Assembly: GCA_015501055.1 (NCBI GenBank)
Contig: JADNYV010000577.1
Location: 1 to 21,236 of the forward strand
Origin: Mucidula mucida
Taxonomy: Eukaryota > Basidiomycota > Agaricomycetes > Agaricales > Physalacriaceae
Length of the DNA: 21,236 nt
Reading direction: 5' to 3'
Shown here: piece by piece, positions 9,062 to 19,259 of the stretch
Numbering within the stretch: position 1 is the first letter of the stretch
Layout: every line of letters starts with the position of its first letter
Translations under genes and position numbers: made by a program
Notes under the pieces: generated by a model
The model's database searches: none
The model's input: the letters and a program-made list of their open reading frames with translations, nothing else
Told to the model about the DNA's origin: nothing

Positions 9062-10257
9062 ATGTCGTCCATTTATCTCCCACACCAGCTTGTTCAAATC
9101 ATCATCGATGAATTACACTCGCTTTACGGTCGTGTTCTCTCGTCTGCCATTCTTGGGCGGCCTGCGCTCAGCGATCCCTCTTTTCATACATATGCCTCGC
9201 CCCCTCCTTGTTCGGTCTCTCCCCCAACCCTGGACCATCGCTGCTTACCCGCTTTCACAACATCACTTCCACTGCACCCCACCTTTTGCGCTACGTTCGC
9301 GTCCTTGAGTTCGATCCCACCAACGATGCAGTGCAGTACCTCTTTTCGGACAGCGCCTCGCTGGAAGAGCTGCGAATGGTCAACTTCGTGGGCGATATGT
9401 CCAAGGCGGAGGATGTCATCACGGCCGTATTATCACTTCCGTCCGTAACACGTCTGACGGTCAGAGAGGGCCCTTGCTACCCCGCCCAGATTGTCCCGTT
9501 CCTTCGCCACTGTCCCCAGCTTCAGTCGCTCACCATGAGCCGCATCATGATCGACGGCCTCGCGGATGCCCACTCGACGGACAAGGCCATCCAACTTCGC
9601 ACACTTGCCGCCAGTCGACTGACCCCAGAGATACTCGCAGATCTCGCCGAAAATGTCGTCGACGCTACCCAATTGCGATCGTTCACTGCTCAGTTCCATC
9701 CATTCTTCTACGACCAGCGCCGTATCGAGCGATCTGTCCCCATCGTACAAAATATTCTCAAGGCCATTGAGGGCACACTGGAGAATCTTTCTCTGGACAT
9801 ATGTCTATCTCGTGAGTCGATATCTCAGCACTTTGATACATGCGTACTGACGACATGGATAGAACCCTTGCCACAGCTGATTGATTTCTCCCGCCTCCGC
9901 TCCTGGGACTTGTACATCCCCACCCCGAAACTCACTGCCGATAAACCTTACGCGACAGCGGAGGCCACCCTTCAATGGCTTCTCTCATCCTTGGAGAGTC
10001 TCGAAGCCTCTTCACTGGAGTACGTCACCATCCAGAAACTCCCGATAACGGAACCATGCGTGCAACTCGCGAGCCGTGTTGACCGCATCCTCAGCAAGCT
10101 GGGGAACATGCGACAGGTCTTCGTCATGTTGTGCGATTCTCCCAAGGCTGCGGCTTCCGCCAAAGACCTTTTCCCTCTCCTTCACAAGCGCAACCTCCTT
10201 ACACAGTATAACAAAACGCCGTCGCTGGTCGACCGCGTTATGGAAGCGTCAGAATAA
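9062..10257 (+). pseudogene. F-box/leucine-rich-type protein gene with a frameshift near codon 20
   Basis: The expected role is substrate recognition in an SCF ubiquitin ligase. The ATG at 9062 opens a typical F-box start, MSSIYLPHQLVQIIIDELHS. About base 9120 the homology moves to another frame, LRSCSLVCHSWAACAQRSLF, which is the second half of an F-box, and this frame stays open to the TAA at 10255-10257. The C-terminal ~340 residues have repeated Leu-rich segments (LEELRMVNFVGD, LQSLTMSRIMIDGL, RSWDLYIP) as in Agaricomycete F-box proteins. Total length would be about 398 aa. The frame containing the body has no ATG before ~9376 and hits TGA at 9109. The frameshift may be a small deletion (the usual few residues between the two F-box halves are missing) or a sequence error. 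No internal introns. Confidence 0.7.
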
Positions 10258-10356
10258 GTACCTATAACATCGCGAAACCCTCCTCCGTTAATATTTATAC
10301 ATCGAATACGCATACTTAGCTTGTACTAGTTGATACATAATGGGCATTGGGGACAC
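10258..10356. other. Spacer between the F-box-like gene and repeat copy 2
   Basis: This short AT-rich 3' flank separates the TAA of the F-box gene from the first base that aligns with window position 1. An ATG at 10340 opens a 61-codon frame that runs into the repeat (10340-10525, starting MGIGDTGLFTTYLISK). In copy 1 this frame is altered by a 5-bp insertion. I do not consider it a proven gene. Confidence 0.4.
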
Positions 10357-10837
10357 AGGACTCTTTACGACGTATCTCATCAGTAAAGAAAACGAGGAAT
10401 TGACATTGCCTTCAAAGGTCTGTCTATCAATGCAGGGCAATCGCGATACCTCTACACTGCTGGCGCTGATCTTCGATTCTACTACAACGCTTTCAATTTG
10501 TTTCGAACGAGGCATTCGTCCTTGACGAGGTACCAACATTTCTTGCTTTTGAGTATATGGTATGCTCAAGCTTTTGGTACAGACACATGCAATCCGTCGA
10601 AGCCATATGCGCCGCATTTACAGAAGCCATCGCCAGCTCTGACCCATCTCGACCTTGCAACCTAATACCTACCAGATCTTCACCGCATCTACTTAAACCC
10701 TCTTTAATTTCCGTCTCCAACTCACATTAACGCCCTGTTCAGCTCTCAGTGATAAGCACAGTTAAATCGGCGCGGGCTGGGAACGTCGAAGCCGTCCATG
10801 GAAAGAGTATAAGGTCGTCACAGACCGCGTGCGTCGC

Positions 10838-11128
10838 ATGCTCGAAGACCAATCATGCGTAGATGGGAGTGAGAGTGTAGTAGATGGCCGCTTGGATGAA
10901 TTGGAGTTTCTAAATGGAGAGGCACAAGCGCTCAAGGCGGAGGCTTTGGAGACGGCGGATGCAGCTAAGAATGTCGCGCATGCGGCGACACGAGCGTCAA
11001 AGGTAGCATTGAAGTGTGCCAGCGAGATGAGGACTTTGGTGGGTGTCATGCGAAGCCTGGGCGTCTTTATCCAGGAGCTGGAAGCACATATGACACCGCG
11101 CATGCCTTCGGATGAGGTCAATCTGTAG
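10838..11128 (+). CDS. Small alanine-rich hypothetical protein (repeat copy 2)
   Basis: Identical at protein level to the ORF at 487-777: 96 codons from ATG to TAG, acidic start, then an Ala/Glu/Lys-rich likely helical stretch. The frame is open upstream without another ATG. No domain was recognised. Perfect identity reflects the recent duplication and does not by itself show constraint. Confidence 0.35.
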   Translation: MLEDQSCVDGSESVVDGRLDELEFLNGEAQALKAEALETADAAKNVAHAATRASKVALKCASEMRTLVGVMRSLGVFIQELEAHMTPRMPSDEVNL

Positions 11129-11641
11129 TCTACATAGTTTGGTTGTATGCAAGGTTTTTTGTGAACAGGTTACAGTATACAACCTTGATAGAAGTTGTCT
11201 TAGCTATTGAAGGAAAGTCTACTGATCATAGAATCAACATACAAAAATGCTGTACAGACATATGGCAAAAGTGCGTAAGTTCCAGGATGATTGAAAGCTC
11301 TTGAGGCGGACCGATTGCCGACGCAGCGTAAAGACGGAAACGCGTGCCAAATTTGGAATGCCCAGGCTGGCTCAGACCGCCACCATCCCTTTTCCTTGCA
11401 ACTTCTTCGTTGTACTAGCCGAAATAAGGCTCTCAAGCGAAGTTGTGTAGACCTGTTTGATAGCAGAATGAAGGTAAGCCCGCTTGCGATATTAATCTTT
11501 TGATAACAATGCTCAAAGATCGTTCGAGTCTTCATTTTACATCCTCTTGAACGCGATGTCATACGTTTTCGTCCCTTGAACTCTTCCTTCTCCGACTCGT
11601 GTCTTTTTATCTTTTACTAATTAAACGACCACACGTTACCG
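11129..11641. other. Intergenic stretch of copy 2 (partner of 778-1299)
   Basis: Contains the region (about 11244-11390) that lacks many single bases relative to copy 1. It also has a 7-bp block atgaagg at 11468-11474 absent from copy 1, which places a GTAAGC donor-like site after it. The pyrimidine-rich leader before the ORF2 start is retained. No gene was seen. Confidence 0.4.
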
Positions 11642-12089
11642 ATGGGCGCCCCGCCAAGTCCCGACGCGTTTGATTGAACACTGCATAAAAAGGAATCCTG
11701 ACAGGCTAGCATATTGCCTTATTACATCTCCACCTGCAGAGAGGTACAGTGCTCTTTCCATTCCGTGGTACCTCCCTCATCGCTTACGCGTAGACTGCAA
11801 CATGCCTGTAACTCGCTTGAGTACGATTCCTCATTTCGATATACCCATGGCCTTTGGATACCTACTGCCAACACTATCTGGAAGACAGTTTGCAGACACC
11901 GACACGCTACATGTTGAGTCGAGACGCATCTGGAGCAGAGCGCTGCTCGAAGACTTGCGAAGCGGGACGACCCTCGTCTTAGCGGACAACTCTTCGCCAG
12001 ATGGAACCATTCCGTCTGAGGAAGTCCTCAGCGCTCTGAAGAATAGGTTGGGATTGGCGGGGGAGCCGGGATGGTTTCCTTATTACTGA
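11642..12089 (+). pseudogene. ORF2, copy 2: start codon shifted out of frame
   Basis: The ATG at 11642 is followed by ggcgcc where copy 1 has gcgcc. The extra G sends the ATG frame into a TGA at 11675-11677, while the ORF2 frame itself stays open to the TGA at 12087-12089. Unless another start or splice is used, the product of copy 1 cannot be made from this ATG. The body is otherwise intact and carries the patch of mainly synonymous differences (partner of 1556-1645). A single-base consensus error at the G run is a real alternative. No family was recognised. Confidence 0.45.
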
Positions 12090-12303
12090 GGGGATCTGTG
12101 AGTGTATGTCATTGTCATCATCTGCTGCAATACAGACTGATCGTCTTCTGTTGCATCGTCGAGGTCACGGTGGCATTCGCCTACGGCAGTGACACGAACG
12201 CTTAAAGCTCGTCGAGGCTCGTCGTAAGTAGTTAGTCCACTATCACTAAACTACGGCTGGCGTAAAGTAAGGACTCACGCATAGTCGGCATTCCTATGAA
12301 CCA

Positions 12304-12379
12304 TTAGTAGTCATGGTCAAGCCGTTGAGTGTACCATCCCACAGCGTGCTCGCTCCTTAAAGTCAAAAGGACCGCAATG
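12304..12379. other. 76-bp block present only in copy 2
   Basis: Copy 1 reads aacca-ctcaag at position 1963/1964, whereas copy 2 has 76 extra bases between the same flanks. The block starts ttagtagtcatgg and ends ggaccgcaatg. No terminal inverted repeat or target-site duplication is visible, so a deletion in copy 1 is as likely as an insertion in copy 2. Confidence 0.85.
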
Positions 12380-12440
12380 CTCAAGTCGGGCTTAAGGTTC
12401 ATCGTCGAGGGCTGCGAGAGACAGTCAATGGAAATCTAAC

Positions 12441-12671
12441 ATGTAACCCACCAGTCAGCCTGAAGACAAAGTCCATAAGGTTCAAACAGGAAGATGCCTG
12501 CATGATACATCGTCAAAGGCGTCAAACACATATCAGAGTGGTTTACCTTGATGATTGGTTGACAGGAGGACGGCGAGGGTAAATTTTACAAGAGGATCGG
12601 CGCGGCTGAAGCAAGGCACGGTCTAGGCAAGCTGTTAGTCACTACGATATCCGTAGAACACTGTACACACC
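12441..12671 (-). pseudogene. Duplicated exon block P (copy 2)
   Basis: Partner of 2022-2252 and nearly identical to it. It keeps the same donor and acceptor ends and the FTLAVLLSTN hydrophobic stretch. It is related to the block at 13202-13443 in the same copy. Still no complete reading frame. Confidence 0.35.
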
Positions 12672-13132
12672 GTCAAATCAAAGAGACTTCACTCGTGTCA
12701 ACGAACGTCCAAGAATGAGTCGATGGTCTAGTCGCCAAGTAGACGTCTAAACCGAACTGATACGAACGCGGAGACACCGGCAGTGATTCCAAGCATACAC
12801 GATATCCGTGAAGACGAAAGCAAGGGCAGCAGTCCTCGTCCGTCAAGAAGCATGTCCAAGCGAGCGACGAGTCGTGAACAGATCCTGCCATCTCGTAGAT
12901 GGCAGCAGTATTCAGCCAGCTGAGGTGCACCGGCGCGAAGCCAGGTGTATACAGTCAACATATAGACACTTCTACAGTCTAGTCAACACTTATTCGGGTT
13001 CAAACAGTATGAGAGCGACTTACCGATGCACAGAGATCATGAGCTGGTCTTATTCTAACGACTGGATGAGCATAGGTAAGAAGCAGCATTACTAGATCTC
13101 ACCGTTTTGTAGACTATTTCCTCAGAGTTCAA

Positions 13133-13971
13133 GCAGCTACAGGCGGCGCCAATGTTCAAATCGGTCTTGTGGCTGCTCGAATCCCATGCCGGAAAGACAG
13201 GATATAACCCACCTGTCAGCTTGAAGATCAGTCCATGCGAAGTCGTGGCTAGGTGATACATCGTCAATAGGTGTCAAACGGGTATCAGAGTAGCCTACCT
13301 TGATGGCATTGGTCAACAGAAGGACGGTGAGGGGTATAACTCACAAGAGAAAGCCGTGTACACGCAAAGTTGCGCGATGAAGGTCTAGGAGGAATGGGGG
13401 CGAGAGATCAGTCACTATCTTCCCTAATGAACACGTTACACACCTTAAGACGACAAACATACTCTGAGGAAAGGCCAAACAAGACGGTCAAGTTGACAGC
13501 GTGGATAATGAACCGAGCCGGAACGCTGCTGTCGACGCGTAAATGCTTGTAGTCCTTGGAGACGCCTTCGAGATCCGCGAGACGGGGTTGAACGGCAATA
13601 AGGGGAGACGTACATCGTAGTTGGTGACAACGTGCATGTGCCGTTGTATTTGAAGACAGCGTTGAGTTCTATCAACGTGATAACTGCATGCCTCTTCACA
13701 AGTCAAAGCGAGGACTCACAAGCACCTGGCACAAAAGTATCCTCCCACGAGCAGAGTCAAGTCTTCGTTGTCGTAGTGCGTGAACGTTGAACGCCGTGTC
13801 CAATGACCACCCCAGTCGTTGGACCGTCCAGTCGTCGCAATGCGTGTCCGTGTACGACGTAGTCGATCCATGAGCGTTGTACATGAGAGTCCGGGCAACG
13901 GTGGCCTACACAACTTTAGTGTTGTCGCCGATGAAAATACAAGAGAATGGACTTACTGTAAGGCGCGCCAT
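13133..13971 (-). pseudogene. Decayed DUF6534-like membrane-protein gene (copy 2)
   Basis: Partner of 2720-3547 with the same exon texts (HMHVVTNY, HGFLLWVIPLTVLLLTN) and splice ends. The third exon has 5 extra bases (13516-13520) and the first coding block has 6 extra bases (13749-13754) relative to copy 1. The copies therefore disagree in frame, and at least one is broken. I could not join all exons in frame in either copy. The family assignment is a pattern-level resemblance. Confidence 0.35.
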
Positions 13972-15120
13972 GAGAGACGTTGTCGTCAGACGAGGTATCT
14001 GTAGGAGAGAGAAAAGCCAACATAGTGAGATGATGGTGGGACGAAAGAAGGAAGCTGACCCGTGGTGATCAACGAGCTAAGCGCCGGTCACGTTTTCCAA
14101 CGTGTCGGGAACGCGATGGCGAGAACGTCGGCGACAATAATGAGAGTACATTTGGAGAAGATGAGACGTCTCCAGATGAATGAACAGAAGAGTGAAGAGA
14201 GTACGAAAGACAAGAAGGGAAAGGAAGTGGGTGATGATGACTTTGGCTGAATTGCTTCGCCTTTTATCGCGTTTGGAAAGGCGGGGACCGCAAGAGAAAC
14301 GTAAACAGGCCGGATTAATTAGGCTCCATGATCGAGGAACATTGGTTGAGGAGAAAAGTCTGGAACTTGTAACCAATTACTTGCGCGCCACGGGAACTCG
14401 TTTCTAGCGTCCTACGCGAATTAATATCCCTGCGCGTAACAGCGGCGTATAGATCTCTACACCGAGCATGGGCTTTGACCTACCAGATTTTTCGGGATCC
14501 ACTTCGACTGAGAGAGCGAAAGTAATGAAATTTGTATCCGTATCGAGTACGCGGTAGCAAGGTGCTCTGCGTATTCGTACACATCTTCCAATATCCAGAC
14601 GAGTGGAGTCGTTTCAAGGACACAACCCTGATCATCTGATGTAAGGACAGAATGAGCCGTTTGAAAAACGGAGAACTTGAAAACTCACAGAGTGGTATAT
14701 TGGGGCGGAGATGTGGATCGCTTCGCATTGCGATATTCCCCGCCCTGGACGCGGACAAACGTCGCCGCCAATGTTCTGATCAATCATCACAGGGGCAGCA
14801 TGAAATTGAAGCGATCCAGCGACGGAAAAGGCACGAACCTTTAGGTTACCACATTGAATTCGGGATTAGTGCCGAGTCATTGTGAGGAACAGGCAATACG
14901 GCAGTCTAAATAAGTGTATGAGAGTCGCAATATCGAGCCCGTTCCGGCGGAAAACGCGAAATCGACACAACTGCCGGAGGGATGGAGGAGGAGAAAAACG
15001 ACTTGCGTCATTTCCCCGCACCCGCGAGAGTCAAGATAAGATTGTCGAGGCCCCATACACGAGGACCCCCGAATATAGGTAGGAAGGCCGAATCGCATTT
15101 TCAGAATTTCCTGGTGAAAA

Positions 15121-15300
15121 GTTCGGACCGGCGGCGGGAAATTTTGCAAATTTCGCTCGGATTATGTCCGGCCTAAGGTGCTTTCCGGCAGTTTTGTTCG
15201 GACGCCAGATATGGGTTGAAGTCACCAATTTTTTGCTCGGACTGCGAAATACGGCCTCAAAACGCGCTCAAAAAGCCCGGACTGGCTGATATGGCCTCAG
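15121..15300. repeat. Subterminal array of degenerate ~40-bp repeats
   Basis: Related words start at 15121 (gttcggac), 15155 (gctcggat), 15196 (gttcggac), 15235 (gctcggac) and 15275 (gcccggac), spaced 34-41 bp. The last two units are clearest: ctcggactg, four bases, atacggcctca, and cccggactg, four bases, atatggcctca, exactly 40 bp apart. The unit at 15196 keeps atatgggttga at the same place. Such arrays just inside transposon ends are typical transposase-binding sites. Here that function is inferred. Confidence 0.7.
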
Positions 15301-15745
15301 AAATTGCCAGAACATGCATTTGGTAGCCCAGTTACACGTAAATCAGTGTATCGTTAAGTACTTGATACTACAAGCTACTTTTTTGCGCGACTATTCGCCT
15401 GGCGCCGTTTCGTGCCCAACTGTTTAACGACTGAACATAGTTTAACGAGATGTTGCTGGAACAGTAAGTATAGCCGTAGTGAGTCGGCTGTAATCATCAA
15501 GGTTCGCATATCAGGACTCCACTTGGGCTGGTCTGCGAGACTGCAAAGTACGGCATCGGACATCAGATGGTCATACAAGAGCGCCTGTAGCCACGCCATG
15601 TCTTTATGAATGGCGCAAAATGAGGTGCCGTGAACATGCTCGTAGAGCTGGAGCCCCACGTAAGTCACGCCTCCAATTGTGGGCACGCTGAGTTGCCAGA
15701 GATGAGCTGCATTCTTCCCATTGCCCTGGACGTATACCGAAATCA

Positions 15746-15795
15746 CTACATCAAGGTGAGTTTTATCAGAATCCTTGAATTATGGTGGGCCGCAC
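15746..15795 (-). other. Intron 8 of the fusion gene
   Basis: 50 bp, GTGCGG..TGTAG on the minus strand. It splits a Val codon so that ELFIGK joins VISVYVQGNGK in frame. Confidence 0.6.
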
Positions 15796-15970
15796 CTTTG
15801 CCGATGAACAGCTCCTCGTTTGAGAGAACAATGACGAATACACCTTCGGTTAGAGGTTGATGGTTCGGTTGGCTGCCATCCTTTGGGCCGATACATGCAT
15901 CAGTTGCTAGAGCAACAATGTTTGCGGGCAACGAGAGAGCAGACAGCGTATCGCGACGGCGGGTGATGAC

Positions 15971-16014
15971 CTAATTCAATTGAGTAGGGCTCTGAAAGGA
16001 ACAAAATCTCGTAC
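15971..16014 (-). other. Intron 7 of the fusion gene
   Basis: 44 bp, GTACGA..ATTAG on the minus strand. It removes an in-frame TGA and joins AAGQQAAR to VITRRRDTLSAL in phase 0. It is slightly shorter than the others. Confidence 0.5.
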
Positions 16015-16510
16015 CCTTGCTGCTTGTTGTCCTGCTGCTAATGCTGCATTGGCAGAATTTCCATTCCCAGAGGCGGATGCCGCCGTTGAGCCTGTCCATC
16101 TGAGCTGTCGTGCCAAACCTGTCGCATTCACCGGTTTACCCTCCTTCAAGGCGAACTCGCGCTTGACAGTGTTCATTTCATCAATGATGCGTCAACGAAC
16201 AGATGGTAACTCCGTTGGTTCCTTGGCATGCTCAACGGGCAGAACACCGACTGGAAGAAGAGCATTTCACATTGATGTACGCGTTGAACGAGAAGCACGC
16301 TTGGTCTCGTGCAGACGCCGTAGAGCAACCAATGTAGAAAACTCATAACCATGAGCACCAAGTTGTGGTAGATCAAAGGATCATATGTCCTCCTCCGGCA
16401 GTCTAACTGGGGGAAGTTTGGCAGCGATGAGAGCAGCATTAACCTCGAGAGCATTGCTTTTCTGATTAGCGATCGAGTCTTCTACTTCATTTGGTGTCAA
16501 TGGCTCACGT

Positions 16511-16557
16511 CTGTCGAAGCATGAGAGTAAGAAGATTAGATATGATAGCAGACTTAC
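16511..16557 (-). other. Intron 6 of the fusion gene
   Basis: 47 bp, GTAAGT..GACAG on the minus strand, phase 2. It joins GFQDTLT to REPLTPNEVED through a shared Ala codon. Confidence 0.75.
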
Positions 16558-17114
16558 GCCGTAAGAGTGTCCTGGAAGCCAACCATGACCGAGGCACATT
16601 TTAGCCCAAACATAGCCTCATCAGGCTTATTCAGACATATGGGCGAAGTTTCATCTTGCTCCAACATCTCCTCTAGCTCGTTGCACTCGCCGGTACCACA
16701 AGTCTCATCCTCATCCAAAACTCTTTCGAGCTCTTTGGTTTCAGACATCTCGCTGGGAAGCATCCATGATCCAATGCCTGGCAAACGAGTGCTCGTGTCT
16801 CTTGTAGCGGCAGGGGAGCCAAGAAAATCGACGGGTGAAACCCCAAGCACTCCAAACAACCCCTCTGCCTCCTCCCATGCAAGCTTGATGACTTGCCTAA
16901 TCTCATTGTCTTGGGGGTAGGCGGACAGAATTGGGTAGTCCAGATCCTCGGCATCGATGTAGCTATGGCTATATCCCGATGCTCTGGCTTTTGCATCGGT
17001 CGATGTACCAAAGCGAAACGCTGCCCGCACTAATGCCCGAAGACGGGGAACCATATGAAGAAATTCCAGATATGTGAAATCAGTGATGAGCTTTCGACAC
17101 TCCGCGAAAATATG

Positions 17115-18189
17115 CTCGCACATCTCGCTCGAGTGAAGCCAAGGAAGAAATGGTATCAGATGCTCTTCCGTCAAGTGATTGCAATGAATGAGGATGAGAC
17201 TGACAAGGGATTCAGCAATGATGCGTATAATATCGACGGCCTCGTGTGAGATGAAGAACCTCGACGGAGGATACTTGGCTGCATGCAAGAAGCGTTGCCA
17301 GATATCGAGAAGGAATTTACCCCGCATGCACATCTTGATGCGTTCAAGATGCCCAATGCTACGGTTTTGCCATGCATCGACCATCTCGCCTATCGCAAAT
17401 AAGTAGACAATGTGACCGATCCTGTCTGGATGTTTCTGAACCAGAAAAGCGAGGGCTTCAGCAGAATACAATCGAAGACATGAATTGTCGTCCTGTCGAT
17501 CCGATTTCTCGACATCGCAATGATACAAGGGGCTATCCTCGTCGAAGGCCATATCCCGCATAAAAGAGTACATGGAGACATAGTTGCCCATGACTAGGAG
17601 GCGAGCACCTGAGTTGTCGTTGTTTCGTAATGTTTTCCCAAAATGTTTCGAGTCCTGAACCATAACAATGGGCTTCAGAGTCTGGCCATATAGAGGAATT
17701 TTAAGAGTGAATGATGGGAAACCGTAGTCAGCTGGGTGTTCGAAGATGTATGTGACGTGTAGTGCGGCCTGTTCTACCAAATGGCGCTGAACAGCACGTT
17801 CGACTTCGGTGCCGTCACACGCATATGAAACTACGTGGATGCCGTGATCCATAAGCCCAGTGATTAAGTACTTGGAGAACTTGCAGAGCACCGGCGCTTT
17901 GAGATTTCCTGGAATAGCGCGCGCCGCAATGATAAGAGGCGGTATCTTGGCCAGCGGTATTTGTATACACCACAAACGTAGCTAGAGAACTTGTCTTAAA
18001 TATAAGATTACCAGAAAAGATAGATTGACATACCTTTGTCGCTTTGTCTTTATTTAGTTCCTCTAGCGCAGTACGAAGCTCGGCGGCGTTAGCGACTGCC
18101 AATCGTGGGCCCGTGTGTCCTACTAGAAAGTCCATCTTCTCCGTAGCGTCCCAGTACGTACGAAGAGCAGGATGAAGTTTGGTGGCATC
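17115..18189 (-). other. RNase-H-fold transposase core within the fusion gene
   Basis: Four acidic motifs occur in the order expected of P-element/THAP9 transposases. They are ALACDATKL with Asp codon 18187-18189; VVSYACDGTEVERA with Asp 17814-17816; VQDSKHFGKTLRNN with Asp 17652-17654 (compare the DPxHLxKxxRN style motif of that family); and SEMCEHIFAECRK with Glu 17115-17117 (compare the LExfFgxiR style motif). The insertion between the third and fourth motif fits the large helical insertion of P-type enzymes. The residue assignment is an inference from motif order and spacing. A structure prediction would settle it. Confidence 0.55.
17982..18033 (-). other. Intron 5 of the fusion gene
   Basis: 52 bp, GTATGT..TCTAG on the minus strand, phase 0. 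It joins NKDKATK to LRLWCIQIPLAK. Confidence 0.75.
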
Positions 18190-18307
18190 ACATGCGAGCG
18201 CTATAGGTCCCGGCCATCGACAACCTTGAATATACTCAGATGCGAGTTCAAAGGTCTCCTCGCACATAAAGTCAGTGGGGAATGGGGGAGCCCTATTCTG
18301 CTTGATT

Positions 18308-18356
18308 CTAGATAGTAATATAAGTCGTGTTCGGTCTATTGGATGAAAACACCTAC
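18308..18356 (-). other. Intron 4 of the fusion gene
   Basis: 49 bp, GTAGGT..TCTAG on the minus strand, phase 2. It joins LPTIRGQ to IKQNRAPPF through a shared Lys codon. Confidence 0.75.
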
Positions 18357-18610
18357 TTTTGACCTCGAATCGTTGGAAGCTGTAATTGAGTTGACATGAA
18401 GCGGTAAACTTGAGGACTGACAATGGAGCAGTACTGAGCAAACTCCTCCACATTTGCATCATATGCAAAGTTCTGCAATCCTACGCCACGACTCTTCCTG
18501 TCTTCAGCATTGACAATAGCATGCAGAATCCCTTCGAAAACTTCTGGTCCTTGGAACTTTCCATCAAGGACTCCAAGAGCATAACGAACAGCAAAATTAT
18601 CCTTAGCAGT

Positions 18611-18665
18611 CTGTAGTGTAATGAATTGTTCAGTATTGCACTTGAGAAGAACAATATGAACATAC
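18611..18665 (-). other. Intron 3 of the fusion gene
   Basis: 55 bp, GTATGT..TACAG on the minus strand, phase 0. It joins ELIANE to TAKDNFAVRYALG. The TAA at 18684-18686 lies six codons before the donor in the upstream exon. Confidence 0.75.
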
Positions 18666-19259
18666 CTCGTTTGCAATCAGCTCTTAAAACCCTTTGATGC
18701 GCCCCAAAACAGCTGCGATACCGGTACAATGATAGTGCTCGTTGGTGAACTTGGCATTCTTAGCATCCGGAATCGGCTTTCGAATGATGGTCTTGAAGGC
18801 CTGCAGATGACGAACGGTTTGACACTGTAAACACCGCTTGCTAAACTCGGGAAGGATATATTTTGCACACGACGTGGAAAAGACTGCATTGTCGCGGATA
18901 AACCAGAGCCAGTCCTGCTTCTGTTGAAGGTAGACCATCTTCTTATCGGCAGGAGATAGCTCGTTGTACGACACTTCACCAAAGAGCTTTGAAGTCGTGG
19001 CTTGTGCTGAACCCGCCCCACCGCCACCAGTTCCTACTCGCGCTATATATTGCTGAACGAGATTATCGGATGCCGCAGTTATCCCAGGACAAGTATTGCG
19101 GAGTGGAACACGGTCAGAGACTGGTTCGGAATCAGAGGTAATGACATTATGGTCGCGAGTCGAAGATGTGTGGGAAGATGATGCCAATTTTGCTCCTTTC
19201 TGCTTTCCACCCGCCTTAGACGTAAACGTCAACGTTGTCTGTGATGTTCCCAGGTCTCT

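Larger units (their letters stand above)
10357..15061. repeat. Large direct repeat, copy 2
   Basis: This is the complete partner of 1-4636 in the same orientation. The offset steps from 10356 to 10351, 10343, 10419, 10413 and 10425 as indels accumulate. It carries a 76-bp block missing from copy 1 (12304-12379) and small extra blocks at 11468-11474, 13516-13520 and 13749-13754. It lacks 5 bp present at about 99-103 in copy 1. It ends exactly where the transposon end at 15062 begins. Because copy 1 starts at the window edge, the true left limit of the duplicated unit could lie further left and include the F-box gene. Confidence 0.95.

Noticed and set aside
9433..9750. Minus-strand ORF of 105 codons
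   Set aside because: Lies inside the F-box-like coding body and has no domain features.
15980..16348. Plus-strand 122-codon ORF
   Set aside because: Antisense of exon 7 of the fusion gene, whose minus frame matches spliced neighbours on both sides.
16567..16920. Plus-strand ORF of 117 codons rich in Ser
   Set aside because: Antisense shadow of exon 6 of the transposase.
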